Assembly: GCA_022825825.1 (NCBI GenBank)
Contig: JAJDWA010000072.1
Location: 62,001 to 126,000 of the forward strand
DNA from: Candidatus Poribacteria bacterium
GTDB taxonomy: Bacteria; Poribacteria; WGA-4E; WGA-3G
Reading direction: 5' to 3'
DNA length: 64,000 nucleotides
Each line of letters begins with the position of its first letter. Position 1 is the stretch's first letter. The position numbers were made by a program, and so were the translations under genes. Shown in pieces: positions 17,800 through 27,100 of the stretch. The notes under the pieces were generated by a model, which saw nothing but the letters and a program-made list of their open reading frames with translations, was not told the DNA's origin and made no database searches.

Positions 17800-20700
17800 A
17801 TGAACAAGTTAAAACGCATGATCAATGTTTTGCTTGTAGTGACTTGCATCCCATGTGGTTTTATGCTCTACGGTTGTGGTGCACAAAACCTTGGACCGCA
17901 AGAACCTCTCTTGCCTACAATTGAGGGGGACTCAAAATTCTCAGATCGGTTCCAATTAGAGGAAGAACCACAGTTCTTCTACGATCTGTTTGGTAAAGAG
18001 CTTTTGGAAGGTAGTGAAGTTAACACCTACCGCGAACGAAAAGCGTTCAATCAGAATGGTGAATTGATTGTCGGATGGACAGGCCAATTTGACTCTGTAC
18101 GTTACGCACTTCAATTGGATCATACTATCTTAACAGAAGATGCCTACCGAGGTAGATATAATGAGTTTGCGATCGGCGACCACCTGCGGATCAAACCTTC
18201 TACCTTGTTCCCAAATCGATATATCATCTATAAAACTGAGTTTGATGGATTCCGGTGGGACCTCTCTTTTGCGCAAGAACGTCATCTTTTCACACTTCTC
18301 AACTCACGTATTTCAAATCCTGTTCTATTGTCAGATATTCAACCCGGTCTTGCGGGAGGAATTGGTCGTAGAAATGGGTTGAACGATGATGCGGGGGTTC
18401 GTCATATTGAAAACGCACGGCTTGTCGGTTTCCGGGGACAAGGACTTTTGGGTGATATCTTCCGTGTCGGGTTTACTTATGTGAACTTGCATAAAGAACA
18501 CCCTGAACGTGTTGAAAATCCATTGATGGGAACTGTCGCCAATACTCCCCCAGAAAGCATTACAGTTGTCTTCCGAGATGACTCTCCCGAAGATAACCAC
18601 GTTGCACTGATTACCGACTTTGATGGATATGATCCAAACCTACATGGTGAAAATATTCAAGGCGGTGTTGGGGCTGCTGTCAAAGCAATGGTCATCAACG
18701 TTGTCACACAAGCACTTGAAGATGTATCCATTGAAGACTTAGAACAAGGATACGAACCTGCTCTTCAACCTGAACAATCACAACAGATTCAGGTTACCGT
18801 TGACGATATTACATCTGTTGATGCTGCTATTGATCAAGTGCGTGATTCTGTTGATGGTGAATGGAAAATCGTTGATGGATTCAACAAAATGAAGTATGAC
18901 CTAGTGTTTGCTGACCACGATATTGACCCGCGCACAGTAAAATCTGTTGATTTCGAGATGATCGTCGCGGGTGACTACAATATTGCTGTAATCGGATTTA
19001 GTGAAGCAAACATGGCTGAGTCAGATCCTGAAATTCAAGAATGGATTAAGACTGAAGATGGTCATATTCAAATACCGTATCGTGACATCATTGAGGCCCC
19101 CGGTAACTATGGGCAATCTGCTGATTATACAAGCGACCGGGCGAACCTCTTAGATAATCCGAGTGCTTGGGAAGGTGAAGGAAGACCTCGCAAGGTCCGA
19201 TATCGCTACGGTGCCGCCCGTGCTGCGGTTCTCTACGGTTTAGACCTTGAAGGTACTGTCGGGAATGTCTTTGTAAGAGCACACTATTCTATTAACGGCA
19301 AATACAAACAGTATCCTACTATTTCGAAAGATAAGACGGGATTTAGCCGTCTCAGCCCTTCTATTACTACCGAAGATGGTGAAGAACCAACTGGTATTTC
19401 AATTGATCCTGCCACCCAACTGCCAGTAGACTCAAACGGCATACCTACATATTCAGAAACTGAGGGTGAACGTTTTGAGGCACTGCTCGGTGGAGATGGT
19501 ACGGATGAAAGTGGAGATGGAGAACTTGATAGAGAAACGGCATGGTTCGTTCAACTCAAATCACGTTTTGGAAAACTTTACCTGGAAGGTGTCTTATACC
19601 ACATTGACCCAGGCTACACGACTACGTATTTGAATTTTGGTGCTAACGGTGATCGTGACCAAATTTACGCGCCAGATCGACAACAGGCGGGGGCAGCTGA
19701 GGGACCTCCTTGGGACGTGGGCAATTATGCGCTTATTGAGGACGATGATGATGATGATGATTGGCCTGATGATGATGACTTTGACGGTGTCCTCCCACGC
19801 GCTGATGACCGAGATCAGAATGGAGTATTAGACTTCCGAGAAGATTTCCTCATTTTTGAGGCTGATCCACCTATCTTTTCTGACTTGATCGATTTGAATA
19901 ATAACGGAACCATCGATTCGCTTGAGGATGATTTTGAACCACAATATGAATACGGTATAGACCGTGAGGGTTATCATCTCAAAGCTGCATACGACCTACT
20001 CGATAATCTTTCTGTTCAAGTAGGGTGGTTAAACGAAAGTGAAATTTCAAGTCGGCGAAAAAATGATTCTAAATACCTACACGTAACTTATCAACGGGAC
20101 ATCCCTGATTTTGGAACCATTCTTTTCCAAAACCGATTCGTTCGTGTCCGAGACGATATTCCGGATTATACGATCACCCTGCTTGTTGGTGATTTTGACC
20201 CAATTCAAATTACTGACGAACTTGATTACTATAACGCCCGTGTAAATACAACAACGCTTCAGTTCCTTTATACTGCAGTGCCTAACCTCACATTAGAAGC
20301 GAAACTCCTCGTTGTTTTGCAAAAACAATTTGAACTGGATCCAGAGGAGGCTCTCTTCTTAGATATTGAATTTGACGAGGCAGCAGATTTGTTCGAACCG
20401 GATGAGCGCGTTGACTTCATGGTGCCCGATGAGCAAGTTCGGACGAGTGGTCAAAGACGGGAATACCCATTCTATCCAGATCACGGCATTAACGCGCTTG
20501 ACCCAGCTGATACCGGCTTAATATATGATCCTGATAACTGGACGAATCATCGTTATCCCGAGCGAAACATACGTAGCCAGCAAACAATTTTGAAGGCAAG
20601 ATATGAAATTCCACTTGGGGATCTTCCTGTTCTGAGAAGAATTGGTGAAGATTTTACGTTGACGCCTATGGTTAAGTATATTTGGGACCGTGCCTTCGAC

Positions 20701-21114
20701 AGGAGCGCTGAAGAAATTGGGGACGCACTGAACTCACGTTTCTACGTTCCTACCGATCCTAAACCGGTTGAGTACTTACGCTTCAATCGCCGAAGTCGCG
20801 AAGATGTCCTTGGCGTACGCCTTGATTATCAGTTTACGCCAAGCATGAACATTCTTGGTGGATTCCAATATAGGAAGTTTACTAACCGAGACAACAATTT
20901 CAGAAATTATCTTACTGTTTTCTCGCCAGATGAACCTGTTCCACCTATTTACCGACCGGATTTGCGAACTCGAATTTTCGAAATCCAAGCTATCAACCAA
21001 GGTGAATGGTTAGGTTTCAATATTGTTATTCTGGCGGGTTATCGGAGAACTACCATCCTGCTTCAACACACAACGAGTAATACTACGTTTGTTCGAGCAA
21101 TGATGGGTTTCTAA
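17800..21114 (+). CDS. Large outer-membrane/surface protein with EF-hand loops
   Basis: 1104 residues. The signal ends in FMLYGC, a lipobox. Most of the protein is beta-rich with alternating aromatic patterns, and it ends in a terminal Phe (FVRAMMGF), as outer-membrane beta-barrels do. Around residues 648-700 there is an Asp run (DDDDDDDWPDDDDFDG) and two EF-hand-like calcium loops, DRDQNGVLDFREDF and DLNNNGTIDSLEDDF. I do not recognise a named family. The gene lies directly upstream of exbB/exbD-type genes, so it could be a surface receptor or adhesin energised by them, though no TonB box or plug domain was identified. Strong AAGGAGG ribosome site. Confidence 0.7.
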   Translation: MNKLKRMINVLLVVTCIPCGFMLYGCGAQNLGPQEPLLPTIEGDSKFSDRFQLEEEPQFFYDLFGKELLEGSEVNTYRERKAFNQNGELIVGWTGQFDSVRYALQLDHTILTEDAYRGRYNEFAIGDHLRIKPSTLFPNRYIIYKTEFDGFRWDLSFAQERHLFTLLNSRISNPVLLSDIQPGLAGGIGRRNGLNDDAGVRHIENARLVGFRGQGLLGDIFRVGFTYVNLHKEHPERVENPLMGTVANTPPESITVVFRDDSPEDNHVALITDFDGYDPNLHGENIQGGVGAAVKAMVINVVTQALEDVSIEDLEQGYEPALQPEQSQQIQVTVDDITSVDAAIDQVRDSVDGEWKIVDGFNKMKYDLVFADHDIDPRTVKSVDFEMIVAGDYNIAVIGFSEANMAESDPEIQEWIKTEDGHIQIPYRDIIEAPGNYGQSADYTSDRANLLDNPSAWEGEGRPRKVRYRYGAARAAVLYGLDLEGTVGNVFVRAHYSINGKYKQYPTISKDKTGFSRLSPSITTEDGEEPTGISIDPATQLPVDSNGIPTYSETEGERFEALLGGDGTDESGDGELDRETAWFVQLKSRFGKLYLEGVLYHIDPGYTTTYLNFGANGDRDQIYAPDRQQAGAAEGPPWDVGNYALIEDDDDDDDWPDDDDFDGVLPRADDRDQNGVLDFREDFLIFEADPPIFSDLIDLNNNGTIDSLEDDFEPQYEYGIDREGYHLKAAYDLLDNLSVQVGWLNESEISSRRKNDSKYLHVTYQRDIPDFGTILFQNRFVRVRDDIPDYTITLLVGDFDPIQITDELDYYNARVNTTTLQFLYTAVPNLTLEAKLLVVLQKQFELDPEEALFLDIEFDEAADLFEPDERVDFMVPDEQVRTSGQRREYPFYPDHGINALDPADTGLIYDPDNWTNHRYPERNIRSQQTILKARYEIPLGDLPVLRRIGEDFTLTPMVKYIWDRAFDRSAEEIGDALNSRFYVPTDPKPVEYLRFNRRSREDVLGVRLDYQFTPSMNILGGFQYRKFTNRDNNFRNYLTVFSPDEPVPPIYRPDLRTRIFEIQAINQGEWLGFNIVILAGYRRTTILLQHTTSNTTFVRAMMGF

Positions 21115-21448
21115 GACCATTAGTATTTGCTGGGTGCGAATCAATCGTGTCCAGCAAACTGCTATAAAGCAACTTGTTAATGCTTTATCTCATTAGCAAA
21201 AGTGTAAATTCTAATTACTTAGGTTTTTATAGCCTAAATTTACTGTTTAGAATCGTAACTTGAAAAAATATTAGGGAATCCTGAAAAAAAGCGTAACTTT
21301 TGAAGTTTTCAGGTGTTGATAATTCAGAAATAGTTTATAGACTGTAGCACGTTTTTGACACGTGCCTTTTACATATTACATTTCACTTCTATAGAATTTA
21401 GAAAACTTATTGCCGAATTGGCATTTTACTAAAGGAGAACCAGAACGA
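21115..21448. other. Intergenic region before exbB
   Basis: A terminator-like stem (TTTGCTGG 21126-21133 with CCAGCAAA 21151-21158) follows the stop codon. The rest is AT-rich with TTGACA at 21355-21360 but no well-spaced -10, so the exbB promoter is not resolved. Confidence 0.5.
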
Positions 21449-22504
21449 ATGACTCGTTTAAGTTTAATTTTAATGTTTGTTGCTTGTATGTTTATGTCTG
21501 TAGGCATCGTTATGGCCCAAGATGAAGAAGCAGCGGAAACTCCGGATGTTGATACTGCTGACGCTCAAGACACGGAAATGGTGGGTAATGGCGCTACGAT
21601 TAAGGGTGAAGTTATTGATACGAGCACTGAACAAAAACCGATTGAGGGTGTAACCGTTACAATCGTAAGTAGTGGCGATGATCAAAATTATACAGTCACA
21701 ACAGATAAAGACGGTTATTATGAAAAAACCGGTCTTCCCCCTGGTCGTTATACGATTAGTGTTTCTAAGGATGGTTACGGAGACCGAATTGGCAAATCGA
21801 AGGTTGTTGCTGCTGGTGGTGAGATATATGACCGGATCAAAATGAGAGAAAAAGATAACATCGTGTCTTTTTTCCAGAAATTTGGGTTCGTTTTTTATCC
21901 GTTAGCTATCTGCTCTGTTGTCGCATTAACCTTTATTATTGAAAGACTTTTCACGTTTGTTCGAAGCCGCTCACGAATTGGAACTGAGCAGTTCATAGCA
22001 AGTATTGCAGATTCATTACGGAAAGAGAACATTATGGAAGCTGTTTCAACTTGTGAAGAAGCGGGAGGTCCGCTCGCCAACGTGTTAAAAGCTGGCCTGC
22101 TTAGATATAGCCAGGCTCAAATTGAGGAACGGGATATTACAAAAGAGGAAATTCAGGAAGCGATTGAAGAAGCAAGCCTCCTTGAAATCCCGGAATTAGA
22201 AAGAAACTTGCCTGTCCTCGGAACAGTTGCTGTCGTTTCACCGCTGTTCGGGCTACTTGGTACTGTTACGGGTATGATTACAGCCTTTACCACTATCGCG
22301 CTTGAAGGTACCGGTGACCCGCAACAACTCGCGGGTGGTATTTCACAGGCACTTCTAACAACTGCGGGTGGCTTAACAATTGCTATTCCTTGTCTGATTT
22401 TCTTCCAACTCTTTGATAGTTGGGTCAATAGACATATGGTTGAAATCTCTCAGGTTTCTACGGAGATCGTTAACCAGTTAATTGTTGGCGAAGCAGACGC
22501 ATAA
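21449..22504 (+). CDS. exbB: ExbB/TolQ-type proton channel with N-terminal regulatory domain
   Basis: 351 residues from the ATG at 21449, which has AAGGAG upstream; an in-frame ATG at 21410 is less likely. A signal peptide (cleavage after VMAQ) is followed by an acidic linker and a carboxypeptidase-regulatory-like beta-sandwich (about residues 45-110: TIKGEVIDTSTEQKPIEGV, YYEKTGLPPGRYTISVSKDG). Then comes a MotA/TolQ/ExbB channel with three transmembrane helices (FYPLAICSVVALTFIIERLF; VVSPLFGLLGTVTGMITAF; LLTTAGGLTIAIPCLIFFQ). ExbB proteins use the proton gradient to power outer-membrane transport. The regulatory domain faces the periplasm and is an unusual addition. It is followed by three exbD-like genes. 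Confidence 0.93.
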   Translation: MTRLSLILMFVACMFMSVGIVMAQDEEAAETPDVDTADAQDTEMVGNGATIKGEVIDTSTEQKPIEGVTVTIVSSGDDQNYTVTTDKDGYYEKTGLPPGRYTISVSKDGYGDRIGKSKVVAAGGEIYDRIKMREKDNIVSFFQKFGFVFYPLAICSVVALTFIIERLFTFVRSRSRIGTEQFIASIADSLRKENIMEAVSTCEEAGGPLANVLKAGLLRYSQAQIEERDITKEEIQEAIEEASLLEIPELERNLPVLGTVAVVSPLFGLLGTVTGMITAFTTIALEGTGDPQQLAGGISQALLTTAGGLTIAIPCLIFFQLFDSWVNRHMVEISQVSTEIVNQLIVGEADA

Positions 22505-22567
22505 TCATGGCCGGGTGGGTATTTTGTTTGTGCCCGCCCTGTCCTTAACATAAAGGAGGATTTTGAA

Positions 22568-23017
22568 ATGCAACAACTTGGTGAAGCCAAATTGAGCCTA
22601 ATGGCGACACGCATACGGGAACGGAAACCGCCAACTCTCAGTATGGCACCTATGATTGATTGTGTGTTCCTACTCCTGATTTTCTTCATGGTATCAACGA
22701 CTTTTGCTCCGATGCCGGGAATCCGTGTGCAACTTCCGCCTCCTGGGCAACCTTCACAAGATAAACCCAAGGGGCTTGTCGTCAAAATTGATAATCCTGC
22801 TACCAGTGATAACGATGGTACGATGCTCTTGAATGGGGAAGTTGTGCAGTTTGAGGAAATGTTTTCACGCCTTCTCAATGCACCGCAAGAACAGAAAACG
22901 ATGCTTATTATTCAATCTCAACGAGATGTGCTGCACGAACAGATTGTCAAAGTAATGGATACAGCGAAGGATGCAGGTATTGATAAAATTGGGTTTGCTA
23001 TTACCGCGCGAGAATGA
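22568..23017 (+). CDS. exbD: ExbD/TolR-type protein 1
   Basis: 149 residues. The single transmembrane helix carries the functional aspartate (MAPMIDCVFLLLIFFMVS). The periplasmic domain is typical (LLNGEVVQFEEMFSRLLN, MLIIQSQRDVLHEQIVKVMD, AKDAGIDKIGFAITARE). Pairs with ExbB in the proton-driven complex. AAAGGAGG lies before the ATG. Confidence 0.93.
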   Translation: MQQLGEAKLSLMATRIRERKPPTLSMAPMIDCVFLLLIFFMVSTTFAPMPGIRVQLPPPGQPSQDKPKGLVVKIDNPATSDNDGTMLLNGEVVQFEEMFSRLLNAPQEQKTMLIIQSQRDVLHEQIVKVMDTAKDAGIDKIGFAITARE

Positions 23018-23065
23018 CGCGCCTAATCTGATTACGGTTCTGAGTGAACTGAAAGGAGAATGTTT

Positions 23066-23494
23066 ATGGCTCTCCAAATGAAACGTAGACGTAACACGTC
23101 GAGTGACGATGATATCCCGATGGCACCTATGATTGATTGTGTATTTCTATTACTCATTTTTTTCATGGTTTCAGCCATCATGCGGGTCCCCCCGCCTTTT
23201 AGTGTAACGTTACCAGATTCCACAACAGAACACGAATTTCCGAGGAAAAAGTATAACTTGTTTATCAGCAGTGATGGTCGAATCGCTATTGATGATCGTG
23301 AAATGCAAACTTTGGAAGAAGTGGGGCTTTTTATAGCTGCCCATGAACACCAAATTAGCACCTTGATTATTAAAGCAGATAAACGCGCGAAACATGGACG
23401 GGTCATTGACGTGGTGGAACGAGCAAAAATGCGTTCAGCCAAAATTGAAGGTCTTGAAGTTGCTTTTGCCGTTGCTGAAGACGAAGGTAGATGA
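23066..23494 (+). CDS. exbD: ExbD/TolR-type protein 2
   Basis: 142 residues from the ATG at 23066; the ATG at 23060 lies too close to the AAAGGAG site. It has the same helix with aspartate as its neighbour (MAPMIDCVFLLLIFFMVS), preceded by a basic MKRRRNTSSDDD. The periplasmic domain is LFISSDGRIAIDDREMQTLE, then TLIIKADKRAKHGRVIDVVE and a charged end. Second of three exbD-like genes; having two complete copies suggests a heteromeric stator. Confidence 0.92.
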   Translation: MALQMKRRRNTSSDDDIPMAPMIDCVFLLLIFFMVSAIMRVPPPFSVTLPDSTTEHEFPRKKYNLFISSDGRIAIDDREMQTLEEVGLFIAAHEHQISTLIIKADKRAKHGRVIDVVERAKMRSAKIEGLEVAFAVAEDEGR

Positions 23495-23610
23495 CGATAC
23501 TGAATTACCCTTTATAGATACTGCTAAGTGTAACTTACTTTCGTCATAGAGAAAAAAGACAGTAACTGCTGCTTTTACCCCTCGGATCTTCATTTTCTGA
23601 AATAATTGTA

Positions 23611-23664
23611 TTAAACCGTATAAACCTCTAATTGAATTTTCAATTAGAGGTTTATACGGTTTAA
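23611..23664. terminator. Perfect 26-bp hairpin between exbD genes
   Basis: The 26 bases at 23611-23636 (TTAAACCGTATAAACCTCTA and on) are followed after two bases by their exact complement (23639-23664). It ends 63 bases before the third exbD-like gene and has GCGCTTTTAT after it. It could be a terminator or a processing stem that sets expression of the third gene. Confidence 0.6.
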
Positions 23665-23727
23665 GCGCTTTTATAGATTCACACAAATTAAGAACTGATC
23701 TCATTCACACGACAAAGGAGATACCTA

Positions 23728-24066
23728 ATGAAAAAGCACCATTTTCAAATTATTGTCGGGGTGCTTGTGTTTTGGATCGTGGCTGCATTATTAGCATTGT
23801 TAATTTATCAACCGAAAAAGGAATTTGTCATAAAAATCTCTAACCCGCAAACTGGTGAATCTGAATGCACTATCGCATTAGATAATACACGCGTTCAGTT
23901 TGATGAAATACTCAACCAATTCAACAAGAGACCAGATAATGTTAAGACCGTGCTCATGATTCATGCTGATAGCGAGGTGGATCATCAGCAAATTGTCCGT
24001 GTCATGGATATTGCTAAACAAGCAGGTATAGAATACATAAGAGTTGCTGTGGGAAGAAATAGATAG
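23728..24066 (+). CDS. Degenerate ExbD-like periplasmic protein
   Basis: 112 residues. One N-terminal helix (IIVGVLVFWIVAALLALLIY) without the conserved aspartate of ExbD/TolR, then a periplasmic domain that closely follows ExbD 1: LDNTRVQFDEILNQFNKR, VLMIHADSEVDHQQIVRVMD, AKQAGIEYIRVAVGR. It cannot carry protons itself, so a modulatory or structural role beside the two complete ExbDs is inferred. It has its own AAAGGAG site. Confidence 0.8.
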   Translation: MKKHHFQIIVGVLVFWIVAALLALLIYQPKKEFVIKISNPQTGESECTIALDNTRVQFDEILNQFNKRPDNVKTVLMIHADSEVDHQQIVRVMDIAKQAGIEYIRVAVGRNR

Positions 24067-24078
24067 TTCACTATAAAT

Positions 24079-24108
24079 AGAATAAGGCAGCAGTTGCTGC
24101 CTTATTCT
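24079..24108. terminator. Bidirectional terminator-like hairpin
   Basis: AGAATAAGGCAGCA (24079-24092), GT, then the exact complement (24095-24108), between convergent exbD-like and gltB genes. It could serve both. Confidence 0.65.
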
Positions 24109-24123
24109 CGCAAAGTAATAAGC

Positions 24124-27100
24124 CTATTTTTTCTTGGGGGTTCTCTTGCGGGCCCGTCTAGTCTGTACGGGTGGTGGTGGAGGCGGCGGCGTAACAATCT
24201 GCCAAAAGAGTGGTAAGAACGTATCCCAATTTGCAAGAATTTTCTCTGCGCGTTGGCTTCCTGTCAACTCAATATGTTTTTGTATCAAACCGACCAATGT
24301 ATCTTCGTCCACTTTTTCGGTGATCCGTTCTAACTTAATAAGCTGTGGATTGATTTTTTTTCTAAACTGTTGGTTTTCGTCAAGCACATAGGCACTTCCA
24401 CCTGTCATGCCAGCGCCAAAGTTTCGTCCCGTTTCTCCCAGGATGACGATAGTACCACCTGTCATATATTCACATCCGTGATCGCCAACGCCTTCTACAA
24501 CAGCAGTTGCGCCACTGTTCCGGACACAAAAACGTTCACCTGCTCTACCCGCGGCGTATAGGAATCCGTTTGTTGCACCATATAACACAGTATTACCGAT
24601 GATGGTGTTTTCATGTGTCTCAAAGCGAGCATCAGGTGAAGGTTTGATAACCAGTTCACCACCTGCCATGCCTTTTCCGACATAATCATTTGCTTCACCA
24701 GTAAGAATAAATTGAATACCACTGATACAGAAGGCGCCAAAACTTTGCCCGGCACTTCCTGTGAAGTAGCATCGGATGGTCTCTTTAGGTAAAGGTGTGT
24801 CGCCATATCGAAATGCGATTTCACCGGATAACTTAGCACCAACTGTTCTGTGCGTATTACGTATCGGATATGACAGTTGAATCGGTTCTTTGTTTACGAT
24901 GGCTGTTTCAGCATCCTGCAGAATTTGGTCGTCCAAAGGTGTATCTACACGATCATTTCGTTCCTGTAGATGATAACGCGGACTTTTTCCTGTTGGATCA
25001 GCAGATGAGAGTATCTCAGTCAAGTCAAGCGTTGCTGCTTTTGGATAATCAATTAAGTTGGCAAGTTCTAACAAATCTGGACGACCAATAACGTCATTTA
25101 AAGAGCGGTGACCTAAATTCGCAAGGATTCCCCGTACCTCATTTGCCACACCGAGCATAAAATTAACAACCATTTCGGGGGTGCCTGGGTACTTTGCCCG
25201 GAGAGCTGGGTCTTGGGTCGCTACACCGACCGGACATGTATTCAGGTGACATTGGCGTGCCATTACACATCCTGTTGCAACCATTGCAGTAGTGCCGAAA
25301 CCGTATTCTTCTGCGCCCAACATAGCCGCAATGACGATATCGCGTCCTGACCGCATGCCACCATCAACCCGTAATACAACGCGATCGCGCAGTTCGTTTT
25401 CAACAAGACGGTGCTGCGTTTCCGCAAGTCCAAGTTCCCACGGCGTTCCAGCGTTTTTGATTGAGCTCAGCGGAGAGGCTCCCGTACCCCCCTCATGTCC
25501 ACTAATTTGGATTACGTCTGCATATCCCTTTGCAACACCTGATGCAATAGTGCCAATCAAAAACTCCGATACCAACTTTACAGCAACTTTTGCCCGCGGG
25601 TTAACCTGTTTTAGATCATAAATTAACTGTGCCAGGTCTTCAATAGAATAGATGTCGTGATGTGGGGGCGGTGAGATTAATGGGACTCCTGGTATGGAGT
25701 GACGAATTTTCGCGATTTCCAGTGTGACTTTATGGCCTGGAATCTGTCCCCCTTCTCCAGGTTTTGACCCTTGTGCCATCTTAATCTCTAATTCTCGCGC
25801 GGAAGCAAGATACTGTGGTGTTACACCAAAACGTCCAGATGCAACTTGTTTGATAGCACTTGATGCAAGATCGCCATTCGGTTGTTTTTCAAAACGTCCG
25901 CTGTCTTCACCACCTTCACCGCTTCCTGATTTGGCACCAAGACGGTTCATCGCAATTGCTAATGTTTCATGTGTTTCACGACTTAACGCACCAAAAGACA
26001 TACTCCCTGTGGTAAAGCGGCGGACAATATCTTCCGCAGGTTCTACCTCTTCAATCGGAATAGGCGTACTCGGTTTGAAAGCAAGTAAATCCCGTAAACT
26101 TGAAGGTTCACCCTCCTCAACTGCTTCTGCGTATTGGGTATAGTCTTCAGCTTCACCACTTTTAACAAACTTATGCAGTGCTTTGAATACAGTCGGGTTG
26201 AAGGCGTGGAATTCACCATTTCTGCGAAATCGGAAATAACCTGCTTCTTGTAGGATTTGTCTCTCATCAGTCGCGCCAAAAGCTTTTGTATGAAAATGGA
26301 GGGTTTCTGCGGCGATGTGTTCAAAACCGATACCGCTTAATCTTGATGGTGTGCCAGCAAAGCAGCGGTCAATAACCGATGCATTGATACCGATAGCCTC
26401 GAAAATCTGCGCGCCACGATAACTTGACACGGTGGATATACCCATCTTTGCCATAATCTTCAAAATGCCTTTTTCAACTGCTTCCTTATAGTTAATAATC
26501 GCTTGTTCGGTTGAGAGTTCCTCAAATTCATCGTTCTCAGCAAGTTGAACAATTGTTGAAAAAGCAAGGTAAGGATTGATAGCATCAGCCCCATATCCGA
26601 GTAGGACAGCGTAATGATGTTCTTCACGCGGATCGCCTGCTTCAATGATCAAACTGACTTGTCTGCGTTTGCCTTCTCGGATCAAGTAGTGATGAACTGC
26701 GCCTACCGCGAGTAACATTGGGATAGGTGCTAATTCAGCATCAACGTCCTTATCACTTAAAATGAGAAGCGTGTTTCCAGCAGTTACCGCTTCTGAAACT
26801 TTTTCGCATAAGGTGCCTAAGGTACTTTCTAATCCTTGTGGCCCAGAATCGACTGGAAAACAGACAGGTATAGTAGCATGCTTGAACTCTGGTAAACTTT
26901 GTGCTTTCAACGCCTCTAATTCTTCATTTGTCAATATTGGGGAATTTAATCGGATGACTCGGGCATGTTTTTCGGTCTCTGTCAGCAAACTGTGTCGTTT
27001 GCCCAGATAAGTTGTCAGAGACATTACCAACCGTTCTCTAAGTGAATCAATTGCGGGGTTGGTAACTTGTGCAAAAAGTTGCTTAAAATAGTGATAAAGT

